Source: Lumbricus rubellus (Eukaryota > Annelida > Clitellata > Crassiclitellata > Lumbricidae). Taken from it: a DNA stretch of 64,000 nucleotides. Numbering within the stretch: position 1 is the stretch's first letter; every line of letters starts with the position of its first letter. The notes beneath the pieces are model-generated. The model did no database searches and was not told where the DNA came from. It worked only from the letters and a program-made list of their open reading frames with translations. A program made the position numbers and the translations under genes. Shown piece by piece: positions 32,401 through 47,400 of this stretch. The DNA is taken from positions 33,590,910 to 33,654,909 of the forward strand of contig OX243815.1 in NCBI GenBank assembly GCA_945859605.1. Reading direction: 5' to 3'.

Positions 32401-35400
32401 TCCATTTGAGGTCGACACAGCCAAAAATGCGCTGGTCGCTGGGGCTCCTCCAGACCCCCTAGTCGAGACGGGCTTCGTGCCTTCGGCACTCGCAACTTCA
32501 TGACCAATTACAATACAGCGTCCTGGCACTTCTTCTTTACACTTTAAGCATTGGTCATACTTAAGGCTTAAGCCCCCCCAAACGAAAAATCCTAGTTGCG
32601 TCCCTGAACAGGACTCACAGAGATCAGAATTATGAAGGAGGCTCTGGAAGAGTAGAATAATAGGGACATGTGATTGAAAACAACCGAAAGATATTGAACT
32701 ATGGTCAGTGAAATTAAAATATGGAATTTTGTATGGAGATGTACCTTTTTAACAGATTCTACTTATCTTGGATGCTACCAAGGCCCAGATGTGCTGAACT
32801 GGCAGACATCATTTGCACTGGAAGCAGTTACTAGCACGGAATCAGACTGCATTGATCACTGTCGACTGCACCAATTCCTCTATGCAGCAATGCAGGTAAC
32901 ATACTGTATTGTATTGTATTGTACATGGGTGACAAAACATTTAACAGAATGCACAAGAATTCATGTTCTCGTTTTACATTTCTATGTTTTGAAGTTATGA
33001 AAAGTATTTCTCTAAATTTTATACTGTACATTATCATTATATCTAGTTATGATAAATAAATGTATTGTACATTTTGAATGGAATGTACACATCAGTTCAT
33101 CACCGATAGATTTGTCTTTTTGTGTCTTTCAAAACTTATGTTGATACTGTAATCATGGGCTCAGGGCCGGATTAACCAGTATGCCATGTCTGCCATGGCG
33201 GCGGGCCCCCCCGTCGTCAGAGGGCCCCCCGCGTCTGGAGAGAAAATATTTTATTGTGCATTTTCCCATTTGCTTCAAGGACAGTGTGTAAATTGCGTCC
33301 ATTGGTCATTGTTTTCTTCTTAGGACGAACAACAATTTTATTTATGTTGGCCTCTATGTTTGTGCCAGCTCTAATTTATGATTTTGTCGGTATTCCATTT
33401 GGCCTACTTTTAAAGAAGATGGAGTGAGTGATAGACCAAAGTTGCAGACAGGTGGACAGAGAAGGAGAGATCGGCCTCTTAAGAAGAGTCAGGCCCGATA
33501 CCACACTATGTATACGGGCTTGCAATGCATTCCACTGAAAAATCACAACTACGTGTAAATTGGTCGATGACAGATATATTTTGCCAAATCCGTAGACCCG
33601 TAGTGGAGATGGTCATTGGTCTGAGGAGGAATGTGACGTGCAGTATATCAACCTACACGACAGCTGTGAAATATAATATACAATGCCACATAGTGTGTTA
33701 GAGTGAGAGTATAGATCAGTTTGCATGGAGACCCGAGCGTGGGGCTTCTACTGCGGTGCTGTTGGTGTCCATGACCCGAGTGTAGGCCTACAAGTCTACA
33801 GAGGATTTAATAAACGCGAAAATCTGAATATTCTAGGCGTCTGCTATTATCGCTAGGGGTAGGCCTATAATAAAAGTAAGTTGTCGTGGTGGTTAAAAGA
33901 TGGACCTTCTTCAGTTTGGTTTCTGAACATGAATGCGTAAAAAATTCCGATACGGGAAATGTCGGCGTTTGTGATGACGAGCAAGCGGAAGAAACGCCTG
34001 CAGCTGGTGCACGCGTAAAGAGGGCGAGCTCTCCTGGGTCAGTCGGATCATGTAGGCCCTATGTACATGTATAGGCCTATATAAAGGTATGCGCTGCAGA
34101 TCATTGATATTATGGCTTCCATGATATTTGTTTGCTTCAACAATCTTACCGTCCATTATTTGTTGTCTATCCTGAGCATTACCTCTGGTTCACATTTAAA
34201 TTCCTCTGCACAACTTGTAGGCCTATTTAAAAGTTTTATGTATCATGCAGCATTTCTGCATTTTTACAGTAGTTTCCCCCAAAATAATTTTATTATTATT
34301 GTTGTTGTTGCTACTGCTGATGTTGTTGAGGATGCTGTTGCTGTTGTTGCTATTGTTGCTATTGTTGTTGATCTTCCAAAATGCAGACAAAATAGTCAAC
34401 TTTACATGGATCAAACTTCAAAGTTTAATCTGCCGTCCTTTTTGGAAAATTCTCACACTGCAATATACTGAATATAGATGCAATGTCATTATTGCAACAG
34501 GTTTCTTAGCGTTGAGAATGATCTCTTAGATACAGTTTCCTTTAATGACATTCTTGACCAGTTTCTCACTGCTAAGAGCAGAAAAATGTGAACCATAGGC
34601 TAATTGGTATAATCATAGGATGTAAACCACTAAACTGAACAATAATTATAATTTATTGAATTGACATTTATAAAGTGTCATTTGGTATTTCAGTAAGCTA
34701 CACCTAATTAACTTTGAATTATATATATTATAGTCAATAAGAGGACGAATGGACACGTGTGGTGACGGTATGTAATGGTAAATTAGGGGCCCCCTGAAAA
34801 TATGGCGGCGGGCCCCCCGAGGGGTTAATCCGAGCCTGCATGGGCTGGACTTGGTCATGCTTGGGTTGACTGTTGACATCCACGGACTCTGTCTAGAATT
34901 TCCAGAGACATAATATATTCAAAGATTCACACTTGTGGTCAGCTTATTGACAATCGAAGAATACTTCATGACTAAGAAACTGTTTGAAGTATGATTAACA
35001 ATGAGAGAGCTCTGCTTGCGACTGATGAACTGCTGTTGTTTCTTTTTAGACAAATTCCTGTTTCTGCGGAAATGAAACTTACAAGACACAAGTTCTGTGC
35101 TCAAATCCATCATCTAGCTATGCATTGTTTGACAGTGAGTGGGAGTCAATGTTTTTTTAGATGTTATAAATTTGCACTTTGCACACACACACGCGCGCGC
35201 ACGCGCACACACGTAGAGATGATGTCAGAAACTTTACTTTTCCATCATAATTGTAAGCTCCAGAGTTCCAATACTCTAAAGCTAAGTGCAAGTCACCGGG
35301 TTATTCTCAATTTATGTAAATCTCTATAGATACTGTACTTAGTTTCATCAGTTGTATCAATCATGATTCATGTCTTATTCTGTCTCTTGTTGTACTGCAC

Positions 35401-38400
35401 TCGCTCTTTTCCATGTGTTTATTGATAGTAGGGTTGACTACTGTAGTGACATTTATGTGGACCTGCCTTTAGGTTTCAGTGGGCTTGAATATGTGATGCT
35501 TGCTGAGCTAGATTTATTGGTAGCACTTCAAAATTTGGCCATCATTCTCTACCTATTCACTAAGGGTCAGCTGCTGTCCCAACTCTGCTCATGTTGGATC
35601 CTGGAATTCGTGCAAATTCAGTGAGTTTTTAGGGCCCTAAATCAATAAACAGCTGAGATATTAAAATCTTTATTTGTTGCTGTACTGGGAGGTCACCTGA
35701 GTAGTTTCTTGAAGGGGTGTTATATAATTTCTCAGAATGAATGAATTAATTAATATATTGGTTAAAGTAATAACCATGCTGCAAGATTGTATCTTGTGGG
35801 CACGGTGGTTTAGTGGATATGTTCGTTGCCTTGCAGCCGGAGGGTTGCAGGTTCAAGCTGCCACAAAGGGACCTTGAGAAAAAGTCCTTCACACTCGTAA
35901 TTCCTCAGGCGCTTCGGCGTGAAACTTTGATGTAGTGTTCGTGCTGTAGTCGCCCATTTCGGAGCTTTGGATTAGTAGCTCCCACGTTGTTCACCTTTGA
36001 ATTCTTTGACTTATATAGACTACTAAAACGTTTCTATGGTTATGCTCATATAGATGTAGTCCATCCCTATTGCTAAATTAAGAATTTGTCCTCCTTGACT
36101 TAGATAACTATTGCTTTTTCAGGGTTTTGTACCTTATAGATGTAGTCCATCCATTATTATAATTATAGGTATCGTTGTTGTTGTTGATGTCTGCGTTCAC
36201 TGATTTTGTTAGTTTTGTTGATATCTATTGTTTACTGTTTCTTGCAGCGCTGTTGCTACTAATGCAGACCTGTTATCGAGAGATTTCTGTTGTCACTGGT
36301 AAAGTTCTGCTTGTGGCTGATTTGCCGAGATTTGTGGGTGAAGATATAAATCTTATGGTGATGATAGAAAACTACATTCGGGAAAAGATGACAATGGAGA
36401 TGGACTGGGGAGATGGGAATCAAAGCATTTCGTTTGGTGCGACAGACGTTAGACCTGCTGCTGTGAGTGGTGGAAATATACCAAAGTTCTGCTTAAATCC
36501 ACACAGTCTCTGTGGTCAGCTTGAACCCTACCGTTATTCAGAGGGTGGTTCATATGATGTGATTTTTAAGTTACAAGGGAAGTCAGCAGTTAATGCTATC
36601 AGAAGAAATATTACGATTGTTGCTTTGTCAAGCATTCTGCTGGAAACACACCTTGAACACTATGGAGTTGTCAATAATGGACCAGGTCTTGTATACCATC
36701 CAGTGACATTTGTACTGTATGTTAAAAATCCCAGTCCAGATATGAAGGTTGTGTTTGACGCAATGGACGGAACAAAGAAGAGGGAGATGAAAGTGAAGGA
36801 TGTTGAATCCGTTCCTGATTGGGTATACAGAAAAACAGGCTTTCCTGATCACATGCTACGACAATATCGCTGGCTCATGGCAACGCATGTGTTTGCCGAG
36901 TCAAGCCATGTACGAGTAGTTGTGACAATTAGTGACAGTGCCAGGGACAGGTACAGGGAATCGGTTCTTTTACATTCTGAAATAAATGTTGGACAGTTCA
37001 AGAAATACATTGGAATGGTTTACCTGTTGAACAATGGGCCAGTACTGAAGTACAATAATGTATCACTGTTCTTTGTTATTGAAAACATCACACCAAAACT
37101 TTATGTTGACATTTCAGCATCGAGTGTTCAATTTAAACAACGGCTTCATCTGACGAAGGAATGTAACATTCCAGAGTTTGTGCAATTGCAAACAGCTAAT
37201 AGAATATCAGTTGTTGAACTTAGAGCTTTCTACTGTAGCACCATTAACATGTCCTTCAATGAACCTGGTCTACATGAAGTAGAAGCTTTTGTAGGGGATC
37301 CAGATCTTGATAAATATAGTAAGGAAAACTCTACAGGATTCTTAAGAGTTAAGACTGTTGCAAAGGTTTTGTCATTGGAGTCTTTTCTGGGACAGGTCTA
37401 CTTTTTCAATGATGGCCCAGTTTTACAGAATCTGTTTATACATTTTGTATTTTGTATTGAAAAATATATGCAAGATTTAGAATTACAGGTAGATTTTGGA
37501 GATGGAAATCAGTCTGTAAATTATGTTCCAAACAGGATTAACACTTGCCCTGACTGGGCTGTTGCACTGATTAAAACATCTATAAATCAAGTTGATGAAA
37601 TCAGCAAGTTATATTGTATGACCATAGAACACAGTTATTCAGGTACTAGCAATAGTTCAGAGTATTTCTCTTCTGCCTCTGTTTATGATAAGTCATCTAA
37701 TTTTGAAGCAGATATTGTGGTTGTTAACTCCTCTGCACATGTCCTGTCCTTTGACGATGCGATGGGAAAGACGTTTCTGGTGCCAGATGAACTGTCAATG
37801 AGTCATCAGATGTCTGGCATTTGGTTTTTCAGTGAGAAGTTTATTGATGACTGCATTTTAAGAATCAGTCCAGGAGATGGCACAGAGTCAAAGCAAGTGT
37901 CTGTTGAACGGGACAGAAATCTCCCAGAGTGGCTTCTGAAGCAGCTCAAACCTGACCTGTTGAATGTTGTAAAAACGAGAAACTTCTTTGTGGGAATTCT
38001 GGACCACTGGTATGAGTTGGCTGGCCTGTATGTCGTCACAGCAGAGATTTTGTGTCATGAATCGCTTGTCTGGGAAGACACAGCAACAGCAAACGTCAGT
38101 TGTTACTCGAAGATTGATCTTAGCACTGGTGCACAGGACAAGGAGAACGCAGTAAGGCATGTGAGAAAGGATGTCCTCCGCATGGCAGTCGATGTCATTC
38201 AGTACTGTTCATCTGAGCCAATCAAATATTCCTGGTCTGTTTTTACTCTGCATGCATATGATGCAGTAAATTCCCTTCCATCTCAGGAGTATACCACTTC
38301 TCTACCATCTTCAGTGTCTTTGAATTCACAGGAGCTTCTTCTACCATCTTACTCATTGGATGCAGGACTTTACATCTTTCATGTAGAGGTGAGTCATATC

Positions 38401-41400
38401 TGATACTATGACTTCCTTCTTCATTCATTCATTATTTATTTATTACTTAAATTTAATTTTATATAGTACCCTTTAAGGCAGTGATTGCCAACCTATGTGC
38501 CACAAGAACTTTGCAAGTGTGCCACATGAAGAATTCTAATATGTCATTAATTAATAATTAAGCTAAACATACAGCTGTAAAGACAGTAAAGGATAAACCA
38601 AAAGAATAGCCAAAAAATAAATTTCATAATCTTGCGGCACAGCAAAATAAGGAATAAAAAAACTTATGAGCTACATGATATTGCCAGAAAAGGGATTGGT
38701 TGCAAGCTATAAAGCCGCTCAATTGTTGGCAGAACACAAAAATAGATTTTTAAAATTGGTAATTATTGTTAAGTGTGCCACAAAATTTTCCTTTATTTTC
38801 CAATTTTGCCGCAAGCTAAATAAGGTTGATAATCACTTCTTTAAGGCTACTCTTCAGTGGTGTTCACAAATGCAACATGGCTAAGAAGGAAAGTTTTGAG
38901 CTTACAGTAGAGTGTGTAGCAATGGCCTCTGGGAAGCATGCGCACTGCGCAGCGCCAAAGGTAGAGGACTACAACTGATAGATTCATGTAGCTAAGAGAT
39001 GATTACGTTTTGTTTTCAGAAATATTTTCTTTTGTTCAGAATTAATTTTTCATTACTTATTTGCTAAATAGCATCCAGGCTGCGTCATTATCTGGTTGGA
39101 CATCATTTGGACAGAATATATCTTACACAAGGTTCGGCACTTGTACCTGTGCTTTTGTGTATCATACAGCATTATGGGTGTCCTACTTTATAATCTAATA
39201 AGTCACATTAAGGTTTTGTTCACTAAGGCGTCATAATTATATAGAACACAGGAAAAGGCGACGAACGGTGAGACTTGTTTATATCAACCAATAGAAACAA
39301 AGATCATGGTGATAGGAAAATGGTACGAAACTGAAATGACTAATGACAGAGAGGTTGTGCTGCTTGTAGATGATTTCTGTTATAATCTTAGTTGCATGAT
39401 GGCAGTGGACAGACAAGAGCTGTAATAAGGAGATAACGTTCTTACATATTGAAAGGATATGTAAGGAACAACAGAGGCACTATGGAGACCATGGATGTTT
39501 AAATTGATTAATGACAGAGAAAAACCCCGTTATTTTTACCACTAAATGAAAAACAGAAAAAATTAGCAAAACGGAACAATAATTGAACTTTGTTACAACT
39601 TGTATTGCGGTTAAAAATTAAAAACATTGTTTACGTAATTTAATTTTAATTACACACGTGTTTAGATCTGTTGGATGATTATAATATTATGTGCGTTGCT
39701 TTTGTAAGATCTTAAAATAGGATTATATTAAGTGTCCTGATATATGCATAGCTAGCCTAGTTAGCTACACTGGTAAGCGAGAGCGGCATACGTCTGTTGG
39801 TTGCAACGGACTGCGGTTCAAGCCCCGGGCTAGGAGTTGACATTCAGAGATTTAGATATCTCGGGCTAGCACTTGTGGGATGCAGGGGCGGAAGCTGCTG
39901 TGGAGTGACCTTGGGCAAGTTGCTTACCCATCATTGTCTGTGGGAAGGCAACGGGAAACCACCTCACTCATCTCATCCCCGGATGACGAAAGCCATAGAG
40001 CCTGCCTACGGGCAGAGAACCATCATCATATATGCATAGTGCATACAAACAGATATTTGCTGAGAACCACTTGAATGAAAGTCTTTGTCTTCCAAACCCA
40101 ATCTACAACAACAGGGTGAATTTTAAGGAGCATTAGCTGAAATGCAGCATGGAATGTTTTCTGTTTGTTTTATTTTTGATGAGTGTCCTTCTGTATTTTT
40201 GTATTCTGATTAGATACTTTTTGAACTACACAATTCAAGTTTAAGTCTAAATGGCGACTCGTGGGTTCAGTTTGTCGACTCTCCTATTGTGGCCAAAATT
40301 GAGGGAGAATACCGAAGAATTGCAGGTCAGTTTGACATAATATTATATTCATTTGCTTAGAACTGTTTAAATGGCAGTGTTTTAAGGTCTTATACTTATT
40401 TATTCAGTTTTTATTGCATATGTTAAATTTAAATGAGAGTTGAAAACTTCTAAACCTTTGTAATATATCTTAGCTACAAATTTCCAAGATTTGACATGCA
40501 ATTGTGCTCTTTCGTAATATTTATATAGATTACACAATTGGACTAAGAACTTTGAAATATGTTAAGCTTAACTTACAAGTATTTTACACTTGTAGTTCAA
40601 AGATTGTTGCACTTTTAGCTGTGTTAGCAGTCTAGTATTATATGAGGATTATGAGGTCTAATAGGCTGTTGATAAATTCAACAAAACTGCAAATGGGCCT
40701 GTGCACATGGAATGCATTAGTGCATTTTTCTATATTTGAGCTGAGAGGTTGAGGTGGAAATCGGGTTAGGGTTTGTGCCAATGGTCTCCAAACTCCTTAA
40801 AACGACTCCATAGGTGCTTGGTACCATAGCAAAGCAGAAGTACAGCAGCTTAGTAATCAGCTATTAGCAACACGTTATAACCATACAAGTAACTGTGACT
40901 CTATAAATCCACCTGTAGGTCAAATACCATGCATCAGGAAGACATGGCCAGCAGCAGGAAGGAGGCAGAAGCTGTGTCTGGGCTCGACACTTAACTTCCT
41001 TAACTCTACCTTAATAAATGTTTCTAGAATTTGTTTTGGGTTTTAATGAGAAAATGAATATTTTCTAGAGATGCATGAAGTCGTCAATTTTGATGCTAGT
41101 CATTCAGCAGATGTGACTGTCCCACTGGAGGAGCAACATTCCAACTTGAATTATAACTGGTTCTGTCTTCGTGCTGGTGAAACACTGCCATCAGACCACA
41201 TTTCGACTGATGCAGTCTCCTTGCCATGTATGTATTGTATGCACGACTTTTGCACATTGTACCTCCATACTACACTTATACAACACGGTGATGATATTGG
41301 CACAAGAATAGTGATAAGTTAACTTTTTTGATAATGGCACTGCTTGCTCCGCAACATATTAGAGATTATCCAGATAAATGTTCGAGTGAAAGAGCAGAAT

Positions 41401-44400
41401 TAAACCTTACCTTACCTTAGACCTTAGTCCTTCCACGCACTTGTAGTGCATCGGGCGACACAGCTCCTCCACGTCACTCTGTCCTCCGCAGCTGTCTTGG
41501 CCGCCTCCCACGTCATTCCGCCGTCTTCCAGGTCTTGCATCACCATATCCCGCCAGGTCTTTCTGGGCCGTCCTCGTCTTCTTCTTCGACATCCAGTCGG
41601 AGTCCAATCCATTGCCTGCTTCAGAATTGAAAGTACTTTTTTATTGAAAACATATGTGCAATAGGGTGCCAATGAAAAACAAAGTTTGATTTTTTTTCGG
41701 TCTCACCCCTAAGATTTGTTCATTTAGCCCTAAAACTGAAACGTATAAAGTTTTGAAGCAATCAGGTAACATTTAGGGGCTGCACAACACCTCTAAAGTT
41801 TAAAAAAGCTACAATATGGAATCACATAGGCCGCAATGTATAGCAGAATGCTATGCACTGTGCACGGTAGACATGCAGTGTTCCTCGTTGCTTCAGTGTT
41901 TAATAAATGCTATTGGTTGCCCAGTTTTTGACTGAGAAAAACTTTTTGGGTTGCTTGAAAATGCTGGTGATGGCTTTCAACCACCTGATGCAGATATTGC
42001 TTTTGCTCCTCCTGATTTGTGATGGCAAACTTGAACATTTGTTTCAATGCGACTCCCCGTTCAGCTGTGTCTGTTTTTTTACCACCTTTAGCTCTTATGC
42101 CCTGCACTCTGCTGTGATTATATGCTTCACTGGTGTTCCAAAACCTTCGATCTTGCAAAAGGAAATCTTGTGGAATATCCATGGAAGTAAAAATGCCTTT
42201 GTGTTACGTGACACAAAACGAGACAGCTGTTTTTCAGAGATACAGTTCTTGTCGATTGTCAGTCGAAATGGAAAATCTTCTTCACCCACCTTACTAAGGG
42301 CTGCAACTATGTAAACTTTTCCATAACAGAATGTTCAGGATAAGGCGAGTTGATACTGTTGCAGCTACTGACGAAGAAATACCATGAAGTTGTATTTCAG
42401 CGGTTTGAGTTTTCATAGAATGAAAATACTGTCAGTGTAAATCTATGCAGCAGAAAACCTTAAAAGAGACTGCCATTTGTGCCACTAGAACATCCCATAG
42501 GCGTATAAAATACTTTTGCGACAATTGATTCGTGTACCTGATGCCTGCCTGCATACCGGTACCACGTTAGCGAGCTGCTTGTGAAGTTTTTTGCTGCAGT
42601 ATGCATGTGACACGAGCTCCCACTTTGTTGCCTGTGCTGCTGGGAGTTGTGTCAAAACACATCAGCTGGACGCGTTCACTGAGTTTCCATTTGTCAATCA
42701 TTGGAAAGACTGCTGCAGCCTGCATGTGCCTCACCAGAACCACTGCATAACTTTGGGACCCAGAGAAGCTTCATCTCACCATCTCCATGGCAGCACACAT
42801 ATGACTGCCCAGCCTATCAACGGTGTCTTTATCTACATATTAGAGCAGGCAATATCTTACCATCCCAGTGTATCATCAGAGGACCAGGAATACCATCGAA
42901 GGAAGATGCTTCCTTTATTGAAGTAGTAAATGCACACACGATGCTGCCTTCGTGCCAATCGTACGGATTCCTTGTTAAGAATCAATTCTGATGGACTGCG
43001 ACCCAGAGGTGAGGCCGTAGCTGCCAGGATAAATGTTGCATTAAACTTTCTGCCCAATACCTATAGATGTTTTATCCAGTGCTGATACTGCATCATGATT
43101 AATTATATGCATAGTGGCTTTGCTGTTTTCTTTTCCCTTACCACAGGAATTTTCCCATCACTGTCTTCATCTTCAGCTGTACTGCTTCAATCACAGTGTG
43201 TAATGTGTATTGTTATCTGGATTTTCAATAGTGATAATCCTACCTTACTCCTTTGTTCTCTTTTCCCTTCTGTTTATGGTAACCTGTTTTCTCCTTACAA
43301 CGACGGTCTTCAACCCTCGCAAGCTTCAAGTCAATGGGTGCCGGACTATAACGTCTTCCTTTCCCCTCTGTGCTAGTGATGTTATATATCATAGAGATTT
43401 ATTATAAAACATGCATGTGGATATGATATAGAACTGGTATAAAGCACAGATATAACCAGAACTGTTAGTAATACACAGAGTTAACAACTTTCAATATTGA
43501 GACAGACCAATAATCCAATATGTCAGAAATCAACTAGCATTACGGCACATATAACTGTATACAACTTCAGGAGCATTGTGCATCCTCTAAATCTTCATAT
43601 TTTTTCTTCATTTTTTTCATGATTAACTTCTATATATAAAGGAACATTTGTAAAGTGTGAGACCACAGAAAATCAAAACTTTATTTTGTCCTGTGTATTT
43701 CATTGGCACCCTAATGTGCAAATGTGAAACTCTAACTTAAGACTTGTTTTTTCATAGCGGGTTAAATTACATTATTTGCAAGCATATCAGTTTGCTGCAG
43801 ATTGTATGGCAGCTGTGACAGCCACTATTTGTAAAGCCCTGATAGAAATTGCTTTTCTGATGACACAGTCATTTATCTGTTTCAAATGTAGCTGTTGGAG
43901 GCTGTCTTGGAACTGGATTAAGGCTGAAAGAATTCCTTCCTATACTTGTGATTCATACGACATCGTTAGTATATGACTCACTTCCTGAGGATTACACAAT
44001 TCAGCTGTTTGTAAGGAAGGTTGGCCTTCCAACAGCCAACGTGTCCGTTATCTTAAGTCTACGAGGTTCTGGTGGCCTACCGCAAGTCATCATCACATGT
44101 ATTAGCAACTGCGCCAGGAAATTCAACTCCAGCCAAACTCTGGAGTTAGCTGGTCGATGCATCAACTGCATTCAGAATGAAAAGCTCGACTTGAGTTGGG
44201 ACGTTTCCCCAGCTTCTGATACCTGCGTCATAAAACAATTCGATTGGACCAAATATGTGATTCCACAAATCAGCCTAGACAGACTCACCATTCGTCCCAA
44301 TACTTTTACAACAGCTGGTGATAATGATGTCTACAAAGTAACATTGACAGGTAAGTTTAAAAACGAATATATATATATACATAATTAATTAATTATATAT

Positions 44401-47400
44401 TGTGATATATATATATATTATAGGGTGTGTCTAAAAATTAAAATGTCGACGCCAATATCGACCAATATGTTTTTGTGTTCCACCTTCTGAAATATAGTTA
44501 TCTGCCAAATTAGAAGAAAATCCAAATAAATTTAGGACTTGCGCAAAGCACCGGTAGAATAGCAACTTCGGCGACATTGTGACACATTGTAATTTTCACA
44601 GGTCCAAGCAAATTTAAACACGTAAACATCTGATATAAGGCAAAATAAAAAGAAGTACTATAAGTTAGCATGGTATTGCATTGTATCTGACCGTTTGTAA
44701 AGCGCTTCTTGCAGCAAGAGAGTCTCAGACGCGCTCCCAGTGCGTGCAACTCCGAGAGAAAAGGCAGGTTTTTAGATAAGAGAAGATGACGAAAGACTGC
44801 TTGAGAGGATGGCAAAGCGAACGGATGGGGAAGACCATTCCATGCTGGCAATTGATTTGGATTGAGCCATAGCGGTCCTGAAGCGAGTAACAAAGAGGTC
44901 AAACCGATCAGAGGACCTAAGAGGACGCAGCGAAGTGGCCAAAATGGGGCGAAGTATAAGATCACAAAGATACTTCGGAGCAACACCCAGTTGAGACCTG
45001 AGGACCAAAATGAGAACTTTAAATTGTATACGAGCTGAGAGTGGAAGCCAGTGAAGTTGTTCAGCCATGAATGTATAAATATGTGAGAATCGAGGAAGAC
45101 GGGCAATGAGCTTACAACAGCAGCATTGAGTACGGACTGTAGGGAAGCTAGCCGAACCATAGGGAGGCCAACAGGACAGAATTGCAATAGTCAATTCGAG
45201 AACAGACGAATGTGTCAACAATAGAGGCAAAGGTTGAAGATGAAACAGATTTGCGAATAGCACTCAGACGCCTTATCTGGAAGTAGGCAGAGCAAGTAAG
45301 CTTGGCTATGTGTTTGGCGAAGGTTAGAGAACTATCTAGAGTGACGCCTATGTCTCGAACACTAGACGAAAATTTGAAGCGTGGAAAAGTTTGCGAGAGT
45401 ACCGAGTGGTCAAGTGTTTGGAGCTGCTTGGAAGTGCCAAACCAAATCTGCTGAGTTTTTGTCATAGGTTATTCCTCTTAGTACATTTGAAAAAACATGG
45501 CTTTACTTGACCATTGCAGAACAAATTGTTTCTCTCCCTTATTTCTGACCAGACTTCATTGAACGACTGCACAAGAGTCACTCTGCCAGATCACCCTTAG
45601 GTCCGGTCAGATATGATGACCTAATTTTGGCTCACTGTGTGATTGTTCTGACTACCATTGTTGCGAGTCTCAATCCCGAAGAGAGTAGCCCAATCCGAGG
45701 ATCTTGAATATTTTGGTGGTGGCATAGGTGCAGTAGGAAGCCTCTCATGAGATCAGATCACAGATCAGGAAATTCGTTGCGCATGCTGTAGTCTATGACT
45801 CGTCAAATAGCTGTGGTCAACCTGGGTCTCTGACAAATATCAAAGTGTCGGGAAAATACTGTCAGGGCAACATGTAAGTCTTCTCTGGCGTGGTAAGTAT
45901 GGATTCCACTTTGGGATTCATTGTCTCAAGTACATGGTGAAATTAGTACTTCACGTGAGACTAAGTTGCTGTCACAGAGAGTGACACTTCAAGTAAATGA
46001 TTCCGGTTCCCTATCAGTACACCGAAGTTCATTTCACCGAAGGTCTTTTAGCCGAATTCATCTAACCGAAAATCAATTCGCCGACAATCATCTACGCGAT
46101 GTTCATTTCATAGAAGTTCATGTGACCGAATTGTCATTTCACAGAATTGTTGTTGAAGTCGCGATTAAAACGTAAACCGTGTAGGCTACTATAACAGCTC
46201 TGAGAATAGCCATTGGGTGACACGTAGAAGGACCCGTCCCCAAACCAATGTGGTTGGTTATGCAGAAGCTTTTACTCGCATGGCTCCAACAACAACAGCG
46301 GCAGCTACTCGATTAGCCGATGGAGCATGCAGAGTGTGGTCAGTCGGCAGTCGTACAATGACATCTCCCATAGGCTACTATCATGCATTCGTGCAGAGAA
46401 ACCTCTCAACTCCCAACACCAGCACGTTTTCCCTTTAAATTCTTTGTCTTTCAGATAAATGTATCCCTCAAATATAGCCTTATTTTTACCTCGACTGCTA
46501 GTAACAAACTTTATTTTAGACATTTTATCTCTATTCAGACAGAAACCGACGGCTATACTGCCATAAGAACGAAACGAAATCGAAAAGACAGAGGCTTGTA
46601 CGTGTGTGTGATGTAGGCTACCGTATCATGTAGCCTACAGTCGATAGGACGGCCTAAAGATGTAAGGCTTACTGCACAACACACGTTCGCACGTGCCAAG
46701 CATTTTAGCATAGTCGATGTTTTTTATATTTTCGGTTAAATGAATTTCCATTAAATTAACATTCGGTGAATTGAACATTAGGCGAGGTGAGATTCGGTGA
46801 ATTGATTTTCGGTCAGATGATTTCGGCGAAATAAATTTCGGGGAAATGAAATTCGTGGAAATAAACGGTCACCAATGATTCCATACCTTTTCAGTGTGGG
46901 ATGGTCGAGATTATCTGCTCTGTGCTCTGACGTTGCTGAATGAAAAATTGATATCTGAAAAGCCACAACTCGATTATGTAAATCACATATGACATCCAAC
47001 AACCAACGCCCTCGGTGAAAATGCACCTGGTTACCTGAACCTTATTCCCTTTGGTGGAATTCATCTTTGGAAAATGACTATTAGCTTTAATAGCTCTTGA
47101 CTAAAGGCTTCCAATACTGGAGTCCTTGCAGAATCAAGCTGTGAACCACTTTTCCAGAACAATTTCAGAAGCATGGTATCGATGGCAAGGTTCAAGAGGT
47201 CCTTCCTCAATTCGCTTCCAGTTTCATGCATATGCCGTCCTTGCAACTCGTCCTACTCGACACTGTGTCAAAACACATGGCCAGGACTTTGTCTTCCAAT
47301 CCCCAGCTTCAGATCTCAGCCAACAAGAATCTGACATGACAGTAGCTGTCACTGATTGGATGATCTTGTCATTCAAGTGAAGAGTAAGGGGAACCTGTGG

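Noticed and set aside
34112..34529. Frames of 94-119 codons in both strands
   Set aside because: They cover a (GTT/GCT)n tract inside the hAT-like element at 33162-34838.
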